A stretch of 64,000 bases of DNA from CAWKAO01 sp963847665 (GTDB lineage Bacteria > Actinomycetota > Humimicrobiia > Humimicrobiales > Humimicrobiaceae): the NCBI GenBank assembly GCA_963847665.1, contig CAWKAO010000003.1, positions 1-64,000 on the forward strand, read 5' to 3'. The notes below the pieces were generated by a model. That model ran no database searches. It had not been told where the DNA came from and was given only the letters and a program-made list of their open reading frames with translations. Each line of letters begins with the position of its first letter. Positions within the stretch are counted from its first letter, which is position 1. A program made the position numbers and the translations under genes. Of the stretch, positions 16,356 through 24,818 are shown piece after piece.

Positions 16356-16877
16356 ATGGGTATTTTCGACAAAGCTAAAGACAAGAAAGCTGCAGAAGAA
16401 GCTAAAAAGGTTGCAGAAGAAGCAGCAAGGAAGGCTAGAATTGCTGGGTATGAGGCAAAAGCTGCAGAAAGCAAAGTAAAGCAGGCCACAGCAGCAGCAG
16501 AAAGCAAAGTAAAGCAGGCTGCAGCACGTGCTGAAAAGGCAGAAAAGGAACTAAGAGACATGAAGGCTGGCAAAGTACGTCAGGACATAATTGCAAAACA
16601 AAAAGGAATACAAGCCCGTGCACAGTCAGGGACTGGAATGGGTATGCCTGGTAAGGGGCCCCTTGGTGTCCAGATGCCAAAAATCATTGCCAGCTATACA
16701 GTTAAAAAGGGAGATACTTTAAGCCAGATCGCTAAACAGTTTTATGGTGTCACTGGTCCCCAGTACTGGAATCTGATTCAGGCAGCTAACAAGGATCTAA
16801 TTAAAGATGTCAATAAAATTGATATAGGTCAAGTCTTTAAAATCCCCGAGTTACCATTAGAATTAAAGAAGAAATAA
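16356..16877 (+). CDS. Coiled-coil LysM-domain protein
   Basis: Residues 1-90 are an Ala/Lys/Glu coiled coil (AAEEAKKVAEEAARKARIAG and two near-identical AESKVKQA repeats). A Gly/Met linker follows, then a LysM domain from about 115: YTVKKGDTLSQIAKQFYG, YWNLIQAANKDLI and the IDIGQVFKIPEL end. No signal peptide is seen, so it resembles YgaU/Kbp-type cytoplasmic LysM proteins rather than wall hydrolases. The neighbouring DUF937 genes point to a shared, probably stress-related role; that is inference. AGGAAGG precedes ATG. Confidence 0.85.
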   Translation: MGIFDKAKDKKAAEEAKKVAEEAARKARIAGYEAKAAESKVKQATAAAESKVKQAAARAEKAEKELRDMKAGKVRQDIIAKQKGIQARAQSGTGMGMPGKGPLGVQMPKIIASYTVKKGDTLSQIAKQFYGVTGPQYWNLIQAANKDLIKDVNKIDIGQVFKIPELPLELKKK

Positions 16878-16954
16878 ATATTTTTGTTTACAATAAAATA
16901 GGCATAGCTTATGTGATACATCTGTGAAGTCGGATATCATGGTCAGATTATTCT

Positions 16955-16963
16955 TGATATAAT
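16955..16963 (+). promoter_or_regulatory. Extended -10 element before 17058
   Basis: TGATATAAT, 92 bases before the chosen start of the second DUF937 gene. It may overlap a short decayed coding remnant (to 17021). Confidence 0.4.
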
Positions 16964-17057
16964 CAATGCCGTGAAGTCACTCCAGTCAAGAGTATATGAA
17001 ACAGAAGCGCAGATAAGTTAAATGTTTTCTTTGAAAATTCCAAATGGAGGTTTTTTT

Positions 17058-17969
17058 ATGTCTTCCTTAATAGAATCACTTGTTGATATGCTTTCAGGAG
17101 ATGCCTTAGGTAAAATCAGCCAACAGATTGGTATTCCCAAAGAGAAAGCTCAGCAAGCAATGCCAGGTGTAATATCGGTCCTTACTGGAGCCCTTGCTAA
17201 AAACTCATCTAAACCTGAGGGTGCCCAGGCATTATTTGATGCACTGTCAAAAGACCATGATGGATCCGTACTTAATAATCTTTCCACCTACATAGGCAAT
17301 TATCAGTCAGGAGAAGGCAGTAGTATATTAGGACATGTACTGGGAGATAAAAGAACTGCTGTTGAGAAAGATCTGAGCCAAAAAACAGGTATCGATACAG
17401 ATTCTATTGGAAACTTGCTTACAATGGCTGCACCTCTTATCATGGGTATACTAGGAAAAACGCAGAAGCAGCAATCCCTTGATTTAAGTAGCCTAACAGA
17501 CCTACTTGGTAAGGAGCAAAACGAGACACAAAAAAGGGCTCCCGTTGAAATAGATATCTCAAACAATAAACAAAAAAGTCAACCTACATTTCAAAGACAA
17601 GTCCCACAAAAAAAGAAGGTTGATATTTTGGATATCAGTAAAGTAAAGATTCCACAGGATGTTTTTGATATAGCAGAAGAAAGACTTTTATCTGATCCAG
17701 ATAGGTATAAAAGTACAAACTTCAGATGCCAGTTTGATATAGCAGGTGAAAACGGGGGCCAGTGGTATATTGTAATAAATAATGAAAAACAGGTAGTTAG
17801 TAAGGGAATATTAGAAAATCCAGTCAGTACAGTTATAATGAAGGAACCTGATTTCATCAAATTGGTTCTTGGTAAATTAAACGCCCCAGTAGCTCTTTTA
17901 ACTGGGAGTATAAAAATAAAAGGTGATATAAACCATATAATAAAATTGGTTGAAACCCTGATGGCTTAA
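17058..17969 (+). CDS. DUF937 - SCP2 sterol-carrier-like fusion protein
   Basis: I start at ATG 17058 because ATGGAGG lies just upstream; an in-frame ATG at 17022 has none. Residues 1-150 are a DUF937 domain nearly repeating the protein at 15611 (GDALGKISQQIGIPKEKAQ). After a polar linker, the last 110 residues form an SCP2-like lipid-binding domain: NFRCQFDIAGENGGQWYIVI, VSTVIMKEPDFIKLVLGKLN and LLTGSIKIKGDINHIIKLV. SCP2 domains bind hydrophobic ligands. The tail differs wholly from the TM tail of its paralogue, so duplication was followed by domain replacement. Confidence 0.85.
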   Translation: MSSLIESLVDMLSGDALGKISQQIGIPKEKAQQAMPGVISVLTGALAKNSSKPEGAQALFDALSKDHDGSVLNNLSTYIGNYQSGEGSSILGHVLGDKRTAVEKDLSQKTGIDTDSIGNLLTMAAPLIMGILGKTQKQQSLDLSSLTDLLGKEQNETQKRAPVEIDISNNKQKSQPTFQRQVPQKKKVDILDISKVKIPQDVFDIAEERLLSDPDRYKSTNFRCQFDIAGENGGQWYIVINNEKQVVSKGILENPVSTVIMKEPDFIKLVLGKLNAPVALLTGSIKIKGDINHIIKLVETLMA

Positions 17970-18122
17970 TTCGTTCTTTTTATTTAGATTGTTATAAGAT
18001 TATCATTATCACTTGTGCCGCCAAAAAGTGATATAGCAGTTTGAAATCTTGGGCGGTCCGCCTCTATTGCTGCCTCTAGTGAAAAATTTAGTTTATCTAT
18101 TGAATAACACAAGGAGAAAAAA

Positions 18123-18983
18123 ATGAAAAAATTATCAGTAATAATTGCAGCAGTAGTATCCATATTACTGGTATTATCTATGGCAAGCGGATGCGCAGTA
18201 CCCACCCAGCAGGAAGTGGTAGCAACAACACAGGCGCTTAATAGTGGGGAGACAAGTTCTGAAGATGAGTCAGTAGAGATAAAATCAGATGATACTGGCA
18301 GCGAAGAGGAAAGTATAGAAGAACAAAACATAGAAGAAGTTATAGAAGAAGAGGTCGGAAAAGATTCACACCTAAAGGAAGGCGAAGTCACTTTTATGAC
18401 TGAAGACAGTATTGAGCTTAATGGCAATATTTTCGGTAGTGGAAAAAAATGGGTCATACTTTCACACATGTTTCCGACAGATCAAACAAGCTGGTTTGAA
18501 TTTGCAGAAATACTCAAAGAAAATGGTTATGCCGTTCTGACTTATGATTTCAGGGGGTATGGAAAATCTGGAGGTACGAAGGATGTATCCAAACTAGATA
18601 TTGACCTTGCTGCAGCATTGACATATATAAAACAATATGATCCTGAACTGATCTATCTGATGGGCGGAAGCATGGGGGGAACTGCAAGTCTTTTTGTAGC
18701 TTCAAAGGAAAGAATAGATGGCGTAATATCATTTTCTTCCCCTGAAGAATGGGAAGGCATTTCTGCTATCAGTGTAATAGGAGAAATAGTAGCACCGAAA
18801 CTCTTTATAGCTTCCAAGGGGGATACTGGTGCCGCTAATAGCGCAACTGAGATGTATGAAAAGAGCATGGAGCCAAAGCAGCTTGAGATACTGGATGGAG
18901 ACTCACACGGTACATTCATATTTGAGGAAGAGCCTGAGAATGCAGAAAAGCTAAAAGAAATCGTTTTATTCTTTCTATATTAG
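18123..18983 (+). CDS. Lipoprotein alpha/beta hydrolase
   Basis: The 286-residue protein has a lipoprotein signal (LVLSMASGCAVP, Cys25) and an acidic Ser/Glu-rich linker to about residue 82. An alpha/beta hydrolase fold follows: oxyanion region LSHMFPTDQTSW, nucleophile elbow LMGGSMGGTA (GGSMGG, Ser nucleophile), a late acid region ASKGDTGAA, and the catalytic His in DSHGTF. It should hydrolyse an ester or peptide outside the membrane; substrate unknown. AAGGAG precedes ATG. A decayed copy of the C-terminal end of a similar enzyme lies immediately downstream. Confidence 0.85.
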   Translation: MKKLSVIIAAVVSILLVLSMASGCAVPTQQEVVATTQALNSGETSSEDESVEIKSDDTGSEEESIEEQNIEEVIEEEVGKDSHLKEGEVTFMTEDSIELNGNIFGSGKKWVILSHMFPTDQTSWFEFAEILKENGYAVLTYDFRGYGKSGGTKDVSKLDIDLAAALTYIKQYDPELIYLMGGSMGGTASLFVASKERIDGVISFSSPEEWEGISAISVIGEIVAPKLFIASKGDTGAANSATEMYEKSMEPKQLEILDGDSHGTFIFEEEPENAEKLKEIVLFFLY

Positions 18984-19030
18984 AGCAGGGTCCATTTGAA
19001 AGAGACTTAGAATCTAAGTGTTAGGTGTAA

Positions 19031-19231
19031 CCACTCGGTGCTATTTACCAGCCCGTAATTGTTGTTGCGGGAACGGAGGATGAATCATTTTATGCCGATC
19101 AATTTGGTCCGGTCATTTCACAATATACTGAAGCAGAAGTAGAACTTCTTAAAGGCGTGACACATATGGGTGTAGTAATAGGCAAAGAGATACAACCTGT
19201 TGTGAAGAAGTGGTTAGAAAGTTTAAATTAG
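19031..19231 (+). pseudogene. Remnant of an alpha/beta hydrolase C-terminus
   Basis: An open frame without a start reads QPVIVVAGTEDESFYADQF, then TEAEVELLKGVTHMGVVIG and ends VVKKWLESLN. This is the last third of an alpha/beta hydrolase: strand, acid loop (GTEDE), the VTHMG catalytic His and the closing helix. It is not simply the end of the gene before it, which has its own complete His region. Probably a neighbouring hydrolase gene was deleted. Confidence 0.65.
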
Positions 19232-19269
19232 AACCTATGGTGCATTCTTTAAAGACTTTAGATCTTGGT

Positions 19270-20022
19270 TCATTCAATTATCTTCTGAGTTATTTTTTTT
19301 ATGCTCTGGCTTACAACAGATTTTGGTGCCTCAATTATCAGTGGAGTACCCTTATTGATAGACAGGGTCACCATTTTATCACTGGGGATAGTGATGTCTA
19401 TTTTTTCCTTAATATAGTTTTCAATCTCTTCGATTGTCAAACCTACCTTACTATTTGCACGATTTAAAATTAAAATGATCTTGTTTTTTGGAAATCTCAA
19501 TTGCTTCAATATATATAAGGATTCTTTTAGATTTTTTATGCTGAGTATGTCCATCGTGGCAATAATAACCATATAGTCAATGCTTTCCAAAATTGATAGG
19601 ACGTCTTCAGAAAAATATGCAGGCGTATCGATGACAATATAATCACTGATCTTAGCAAGCATGTCTATTATTTCTCTTGTTTGTTCACTGCTGATGTATT
19701 CTGCCTCTATAGAGTTTATCGGTGCGGGTAAAAATCTTATCCCGGAGCTACAGTTGGTCAATGAATCTGCAAGGAGGTCAAAATCTAATTTATCTGTCTT
19801 TTGTAATAAGTCATGAATAGTTATCTGGGGAATTATATTCAATATTGTAGCGTCATCAGCTGATTTATAGTCAATATCAAATAAAATGACATCACTTTTA
19901 CTTTGATTAAACAGATCAATGGCAAGATTTACGGCTACAAATGATTTCCCTGTTCCACCTTTTGTGCCCAAAATCATTATTTTTTTGGCAATATTTTTAT
20001 TTTTCCTGCGTTCTATATACAT
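19270..20022 (-). CDS. MinD/CpaE-like P-loop ATPase
   Basis: The 250-residue protein carries the deviant Walker A motif GTKGGTGKSFVAVNLA, the switch-like DIDYKSADDATILNI and the Walker-B-like DYIVIDTPAYFSED. This marks the ParA/MinD superfamily; the divergent AP and D-rich loops recall CpaE/TadZ proteins that place pili or secretion machinery. There is no N-terminal receiver domain and no clear amphipathic membrane helix at the C-terminus. No pilus gene is near; the divergent neighbour is the STT3 gene. The 195-bp divergent spacer is AT-rich. Confidence 0.8.
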   Translation of the reverse strand: MYIERRKNKNIAKKIMILGTKGGTGKSFVAVNLAIDLFNQSKSDVILFDIDYKSADDATILNIIPQITIHDLLQKTDKLDFDLLADSLTNCSSGIRFLPAPINSIEAEYISSEQTREIIDMLAKISDYIVIDTPAYFSEDVLSILESIDYMVIIATMDILSIKNLKESLYILKQLRFPKNKIILILNRANSKVGLTIEEIENYIKEKIDITIPSDKMVTLSINKGTPLIIEAPKSVVSQSIKKITQKIIE

Positions 20023-20217
20023 TTTATTATATGGAGGTTATTTATACTTCATTAAAAATAAGTGAATTTATTTATTATTATATAAAATGACACTATGTTA
20101 TTAAATACATTTTATACCAAAAAATAGAAATCTGAAAAAGAAATTAATAATGGAATTCAAAATTTAACTGTCATTCTTTATAATATAATCAATATATTAC
20201 TAAATTTAAAGATTTAA

Positions 20218-22455
20218 TTGAAAAAGAAACAACTATTCATAACAATAATAATAGTTTTTGTTATATTCATCTCAGGATTCTTTATTAGATTAGACTATCT
20301 TCGACTTCCGGGCATAGAGGAAAGTAATAGAGAATTTTATAAAGATCAAAATGGCCTCCCTTATATGTACGAATTTGATTCCTACTATAATTACCGTTTG
20401 GCTAAAAACTTTCTTGACCATGGATATCTTGGAGATACTATAATAAATGGTAGGGAATGGGACATACATTCATACTACCCACCAGGCGTACCGATGGATT
20501 ATCCCCCATTATTAGCCTACGTTACATCATTTTTTTATAAATTAATAAATTTATTTACCAGTGTACCCTTAATGGCCGTCTGTTTCTGGCTGCCTGCTTT
20601 CATTGGACCCCTGGCAGGCATTGTTGCATATTTTTTCACAAGAAGATTTACAAACCAATATGGGGCTGTTGCAGCAGGAATATTTACAGTTGCGTCACCG
20701 ATTTATACAATGAGAACAGTTGCAGGTTTTTTTGATACAGACATGTTTATAATAATATTTCCGTTGCTGATATCCTGGTTTATTCTTGAATCCATACAGA
20801 GCAAGAAGAGAAAGATGCAGATCATATATGCAGCTATTTCTGCTTTGTTTATGTTTATTTTTTCACTGGCATGGTCGGGCTGGTACTATTTATTCTATAT
20901 AATACTTATATTTTTTCTGGTTTTATTTATCTGGTATGGAATTAAAAAAAGAAAAAGCTTAAATGACACTGGTTATGTAGCTATAATTTTTACAGGCGGA
21001 TCACTTTTTCTAATAAGCATTTTAACGGGTTTTTCAAGCATTATTAAATTAATTTCTGAACCTTTAGCTCTTGTAAAGATACTGGGAAAAAATCCATGGG
21101 CTCCCTGGCCCAATGTATATTCTGTCGTCACAGAACTGGCAAGACCTACTGTAAGTGAAGCAATAGGCGAAATCGGCTTAATACTTTTTTTAGGTGTTGC
21201 CGGTATTATTCTGATGCTTATGGTATTACTTAATAATAAATCAAAAAAACTTCTATCGGATAAAGTAACATGGGATTTTTTTTCATTCCTTTTTATTTGG
21301 CTAATAGTCGGCTCCTTAAGTTTCGCGACGAGTAATAGATTTGCCCTGCTGGTTATACCACCCCTTATTATAAGTACAGGAATGATGATAGGTATCCTTA
21401 CAAAGTACCTTGAACCAAAAGAAGACATCCCGGATTTAAAAATGCTTAAAAAAAGAAAAAGGTTGACCGGGATTATTTCAAAAGCCATCCTGTTTTTTAT
21501 ACTGATACCTTCCTTTTTTGGTGTACATCAAATTGTTTTAAATATGACACCCAGTGCAAATGATGCCCTCTGGAACGCTTCAGAATGGATCGGTAACAAC
21601 ACATCCCCAAATACTGTAATAATCTCAAATTGGAGCTATGGCCATCTTTTCACTGCAATTGCAGACCGTCCCATTGCTTTTGATGGCAGGATTGGATATA
21701 TCGAAAACCTGGCAATAAGGAAAAATGATACAGCTTTCAAATATGGTGTCAGATCTCCATCCATTTCGCGGGAATACTGGATCGACAGGGCTCTTACAGC
21801 AGATGATGAAACACTATCCCATAGTATTTTAAGTATGCTTGCTACAACCGGGGATTCAGCCTATTTAACTCTTGAAGACTATACAGGAAGTACAGCAAAG
21901 AGCGTTGAGATCCTTAATAATATTTTGGGTCTTTCCAGGGAAACTGCATTGAATACCTTAAAAGATGATTACAATTTAAATGAAAAACAAAGTGAAATTA
22001 TTATAAGTTTATCGCATCCGGTCATAAAAACACCATTTGTCCTTGTTTCTACAGATGAAATGCGGGACAATGCTGATTTTATTTTTAAATTTGGCGGATG
22101 GGACCTTAATAATAATAAAGGAACAGATTATATATATTCTATCGATAATTATGATACAGAAAAAAATATAATAAAATCCGGAAACGGCATTTTTATGGAT
22201 ATGGAAACAGGAGACATCAAATGGGATGAGAAAACACCCTATTGTGTAGAAATAATTTCTGAAAATAAAATCGAGAAACGATATGTTGATAATAAAAGTG
22301 ATTTTTGTGTGATCATACTTATGGACGATAAGAAAGTCGCAGTAATTGATAAAAAATTTGAAAATTCTTTGTTTACAAAATTATTTCTAGAAAAATCAGG
22401 TTACAATTATTTTAAACCGATTTATAATAATGATGCTGTATCAATCTGGGAATAA
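20218..22455 (+). CDS. STT3/AglB/PglB-type oligosaccharyltransferase
   Basis: A 745-residue membrane protein. The first third has the STT3 plan: an acidic motif YEFDSYYNYRLAKNF after the first helix, AGFFDTDMFIIIFPLL (second acidic, DxD-like motif), and about twelve membrane helices to residue 430. The soluble C-terminal domain holds ISNWSYGHLFTAIADRPIAF, the counterpart of the WWDxG acceptor-binding motif, here changed to NWSYG. Such enzymes move lipid-linked glycans to Asn. The start is TTG 20218 with no clear ribosome-binding site. The large glycosyltransferase cluster downstream could supply the glycan. Confidence 0.85.
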   Translation: MKKKQLFITIIIVFVIFISGFFIRLDYLRLPGIEESNREFYKDQNGLPYMYEFDSYYNYRLAKNFLDHGYLGDTIINGREWDIHSYYPPGVPMDYPPLLAYVTSFFYKLINLFTSVPLMAVCFWLPAFIGPLAGIVAYFFTRRFTNQYGAVAAGIFTVASPIYTMRTVAGFFDTDMFIIIFPLLISWFILESIQSKKRKMQIIYAAISALFMFIFSLAWSGWYYLFYIILIFFLVLFIWYGIKKRKSLNDTGYVAIIFTGGSLFLISILTGFSSIIKLISEPLALVKILGKNPWAPWPNVYSVVTELARPTVSEAIGEIGLILFLGVAGIILMLMVLLNNKSKKLLSDKVTWDFFSFLFIWLIVGSLSFATSNRFALLVIPPLIISTGMMIGILTKYLEPKEDIPDLKMLKKRKRLTGIISKAILFFILIPSFFGVHQIVLNMTPSANDALWNASEWIGNNTSPNTVIISNWSYGHLFTAIADRPIAFDGRIGYIENLAIRKNDTAFKYGVRSPSISREYWIDRALTADDETLSHSILSMLATTGDSAYLTLEDYTGSTAKSVEILNNILGLSRETALNTLKDDYNLNEKQSEIIISLSHPVIKTPFVLVSTDEMRDNADFIFKFGGWDLNNNKGTDYIYSIDNYDTEKNIIKSGNGIFMDMETGDIKWDEKTPYCVEIISENKIEKRYVDNKSDFCVIILMDDKKVAVIDKKFENSLFTKLFLEKSGYNYFKPIYNNDAVSIWE

Positions 22456-22472
22456 GCTTACATTTTTATCTT

Positions 22473-22549
22473 GGGCAGTTAGCTCAGTTGGTTAGAGCGC
22501 TGCGTTCACATCGCAGAGGTCATTGGTTCGAATCCAATACCGCCCACCA
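22473..22549 (+). tRNA. tRNA-Val (CAC)
   Basis: A full 77-base cloverleaf with encoded CCA: acceptor GGGCAGT/ACCGCCC (one A-C mismatch at the fifth pair), D-arm GCTC/GAGC, anticodon stem CTGCG/CGCAG with loop TTCACAT (anticodon CAC), T-arm ATTGG/CCAAT with TTCGAAT. It begins 17 bases after the STT3 stop. Its T-arm is identical over 14 bases to the repeat at 3921. Confidence 0.95.
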
Positions 22550-22652
22550 TATCTTTAACTAATTCCTGACAAATCCTTGACATTAAACACATCAAACTGC
22601 CAGATTCATGTATCCAGGCATAGTGGATTGAGATACGGTTTTATATTATTTA

Positions 22653-23007
22653 TGGTGGAGGCGGCGGGAATTGAACCCGCGTCCGAAAATATTGCCACAA
22701 GGACTTCTACAAGCTTAGTCTATACTTTAAGTTTCGCTTCTTCTAACCAGAAAGACAGGGTCAGAATCAACTATTCTGTAAAAATTTCCCTTTTGACAGT
22801 CACAGAAAACCCGTCATAAGGTATCCTGCTAAACGTCGCCTGTTTAAAAGCGCAGGAATCCTCTAAACAGACGTAGCAGCTTAGTTTATTAGGCTGCTAA
22901 GGCTAACTCTTGTTTGTCAGCATTTATGTTTATCCCAGTTTTTACAAGTTCTGGAACTTGACTTGCGATCCAAGCTCAACCTATTCCCGTCGAAACCTTT
23001 CGCCCCC
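22653..23007 (-). ncRNA. ssrA: tmRNA (ssrA)
   Basis: The 355-base RNA has the tRNA-like ends of tmRNA. The 5' GGGGGCG pairs with the 3' CGCCTCC before ACCA; GAAAGGTTTCGACGGG follows the 5' end and GGTTCAATTCCCGCC is the T-arm. The coding part ends in ADKQELALAA then TAA, the proteolysis tag, with the standard ALAA end. The smpB gene lies just upstream on the same strand. The 100 bases between it and the tRNA hold nothing visible. Confidence 0.96.
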
Positions 23008-23074
23008 TAAACTGTAAAGTAGAAAGGCGTAACATATTATACTCTTTATTTAAAAATTTAAAAGATATGTAAAA

Positions 23075-23563
23075 TCAATGATGAATATATTTATTCTTAA
23101 GGCTCGCTGCGCGTTTCATCTCTATTGCAGATTCTTTCTCAGCGATATCTCTTCTCTTGTCGCCTTTAAGTTTTCCTTTGGCAAGGGCGACCTCTATTTT
23201 GACAAGACCATTTTGCATATAAATAGAAAGGGGGATAATAGTCAGGCTTTTATCAGTCAGCTTACCTGAGATCTTATTGATCTCCCTTCTGTGAAGAAGC
23301 AGTTTCCTGACTCTTGTAGCGTTTATTTCATCCATCCTGCTATTCTTGTAGGGTGAAATATGCATGTTGTAAATAAAGACCTCACCATTTTTTACTCTTG
23401 CATAACTATCCTTGAAGTTCACCCTGCGCTCACGGATGGATTTGACCTCGCTTCCGACTAGTGCTACACCTGCATCATATCTTTCAACTATAAAAAAATC
23501 CCTGAACGCTTTTTTATTCTGGGCAACAGTTGATTTGTCTTCTTCCTTTTTATCTTTAGCCAA
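23075..23563 (-). CDS. smpB: SsrA-binding protein SmpB
   Basis: The 162-residue protein shows the SmpB signature throughout: NKKAFRDFFIVERYDAGVAL, GSEVKSIRERRVNFKDSYAR, the YNMHISPY segment, LLLHRREINK, and a basic C-terminal tail (AKGKLKGDKRRDIAEKES). It carries tmRNA to stalled ribosomes and stands in for the codon-anticodon end of the tRNA. The gene follows ctpA by 6 bases and lies 67 bases upstream of ssrA on the same strand, the normal linkage. Confidence 0.97.
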   Translation of the reverse strand: MAKDKKEEDKSTVAQNKKAFRDFFIVERYDAGVALVGSEVKSIRERRVNFKDSYARVKNGEVFIYNMHISPYKNSRMDEINATRVRKLLLHRREINKISGKLTDKSLTIIPLSIYMQNGLVKIEVALAKGKLKGDKRRDIAEKESAIEMKRAASLKNKYIHH

Positions 23564-23569
23564 TACAGA

Positions 23570-24814
23570 TCACGACCCGTCTTTCATCATTTTCTTCAAT
23601 TCCTCTATTGCCCGGTTTAGCTGCAAGTCTTCTGTATCCTCAGGCTTGAGTTCTACAAATATATCCGGCTCTATCCCAGTCCCATCTATAGTCACCCCGG
23701 AAGGCAGGTAGTATTTTGCAATAGTGAACTTGATCCCGGAACCATCCGCAAGTTCATCGACTATCTGGACGGTACCTTTTCCAAAACTTTTTTCTCCAAC
23801 AGTAGTTGCTCTTCCCAGATCTCTTAATGCTCCTGCTGTAAGTTCTGCAGCACTTGCAGAATAACCGTTTATAAGGATTATTATAGGAATATCTGTATAT
23901 CCTCCAGCCGTAGCAGTAAACTCCTCAAAACTATCAGTATTATTTGACCTGCCCCTGACAGTGACGATCGTACCGGATTCAAGAAAAAGGTCACTGAACG
24001 TAACTGCATCATTTAAAGTACCGCCCAGATTATTCCTCAAGTCTATTATCAGCCCCTTTACCTGTCCATCTATCTGCTTTTCCAGTTCCTTTTTCAGGTT
24101 TTCTGCACCATTATCCTGAAAATCGATGTATTGTATATAAAGTATATTGTCTTCGATCTTTGAAGTATAAAAATTCGGGACATAGAATCTTTTTCTTTCA
24201 ATTGTAAAGTCGATGCTTTTATTTTCTGATTCCCTGAAGACAGTGATCTTTACTGAGGTACCTTCTTCGCCCTTTATTAAAGCCACTACTTCGTCAAGGC
24301 CAAGGCCGGAAATATCTTTTCCGTCGACATGTGTGATGATATCATCTTTGAGCACACCTTCCTGCTCTGCCGGTGTCCCTTCTATTGGATTTACTACAAT
24401 CACCCTTCCCTGGTCATCAGTCGTCACTATTATACCTATTCCACTCATGGTACCGCTGAAAGAGTCGATTATGCGTGTATATTCTTCCTTTGTGAAATAA
24501 TCAGCATATTTATCATCGAGGCTTGAGATCATACCTTCGATCGCAGCAGTGATCAGTTCCTGCTTTGTCTTTTTATTTATTGCACTGGCGGAAATGGAAT
24601 TTATAGCATCATCAATAGCCTGAAGACTTATATTAATATCAAAAACAGGTTCTGCTGATGATGTCTCAACTGTTTTTTGTTCACCAAAACTGTTTTTTAT
24701 ACTGTAGAACCAACCCTGGACATCAGAGAGGTTAAAGCCGATGAGGAATCCTCCCGCAAAAATGACCACTGCAAAAAATATTGCTAATACAGATATAATG
24801 ATCTTTTTTCTCAT
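23570..24814 (-). CDS. S41-family C-terminal processing protease (CtpA-like)
   Basis: A 414-residue protein with an N-terminal membrane anchor (IIISVLAIFFAVVIFAGGFL). A helical part holding DKYADYFTKEEY is followed by a PDZ domain (about 120-200; GIGIIVTTDDQGRVIV, EGTPAEQEGVLKDDIITHVD). The S41 tail-protease core has the nucleophile in GYSASAAELTAGAL and the lysine in EKSFGKGTVQ. It cleaves exported proteins at their C-terminus outside the membrane. It overlaps neither neighbour but lies 4 bases after the M23 gene, so the two are co-transcribed and may act together on the wall. Confidence 0.93.
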   Translation of the reverse strand: MRKKIIISVLAIFFAVVIFAGGFLIGFNLSDVQGWFYSIKNSFGEQKTVETSSAEPVFDINISLQAIDDAINSISASAINKKTKQELITAAIEGMISSLDDKYADYFTKEEYTRIIDSFSGTMSGIGIIVTTDDQGRVIVVNPIEGTPAEQEGVLKDDIITHVDGKDISGLGLDEVVALIKGEEGTSVKITVFRESENKSIDFTIERKRFYVPNFYTSKIEDNILYIQYIDFQDNGAENLKKELEKQIDGQVKGLIIDLRNNLGGTLNDAVTFSDLFLESGTIVTVRGRSNNTDSFEEFTATAGGYTDIPIIILINGYSASAAELTAGALRDLGRATTVGEKSFGKGTVQIVDELADGSGIKFTIAKYYLPSGVTIDGTGIEPDIFVELKPEDTEDLQLNRAIEELKKMMKDGS

Positions 24815-24818
24815 AAAA

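Noticed and set aside
20218..22455. Archaeal origin of the window because of STT3
   Set aside because: tmRNA, SmpB, SecA, RF2, FtsEX and HPF are bacterial, and the gene is bounded by bacterial genes.
22577..22819. An 80-codon plus-strand gene
   Set aside because: It runs through the 3' half of tmRNA on the opposite strand and shows no protein features.
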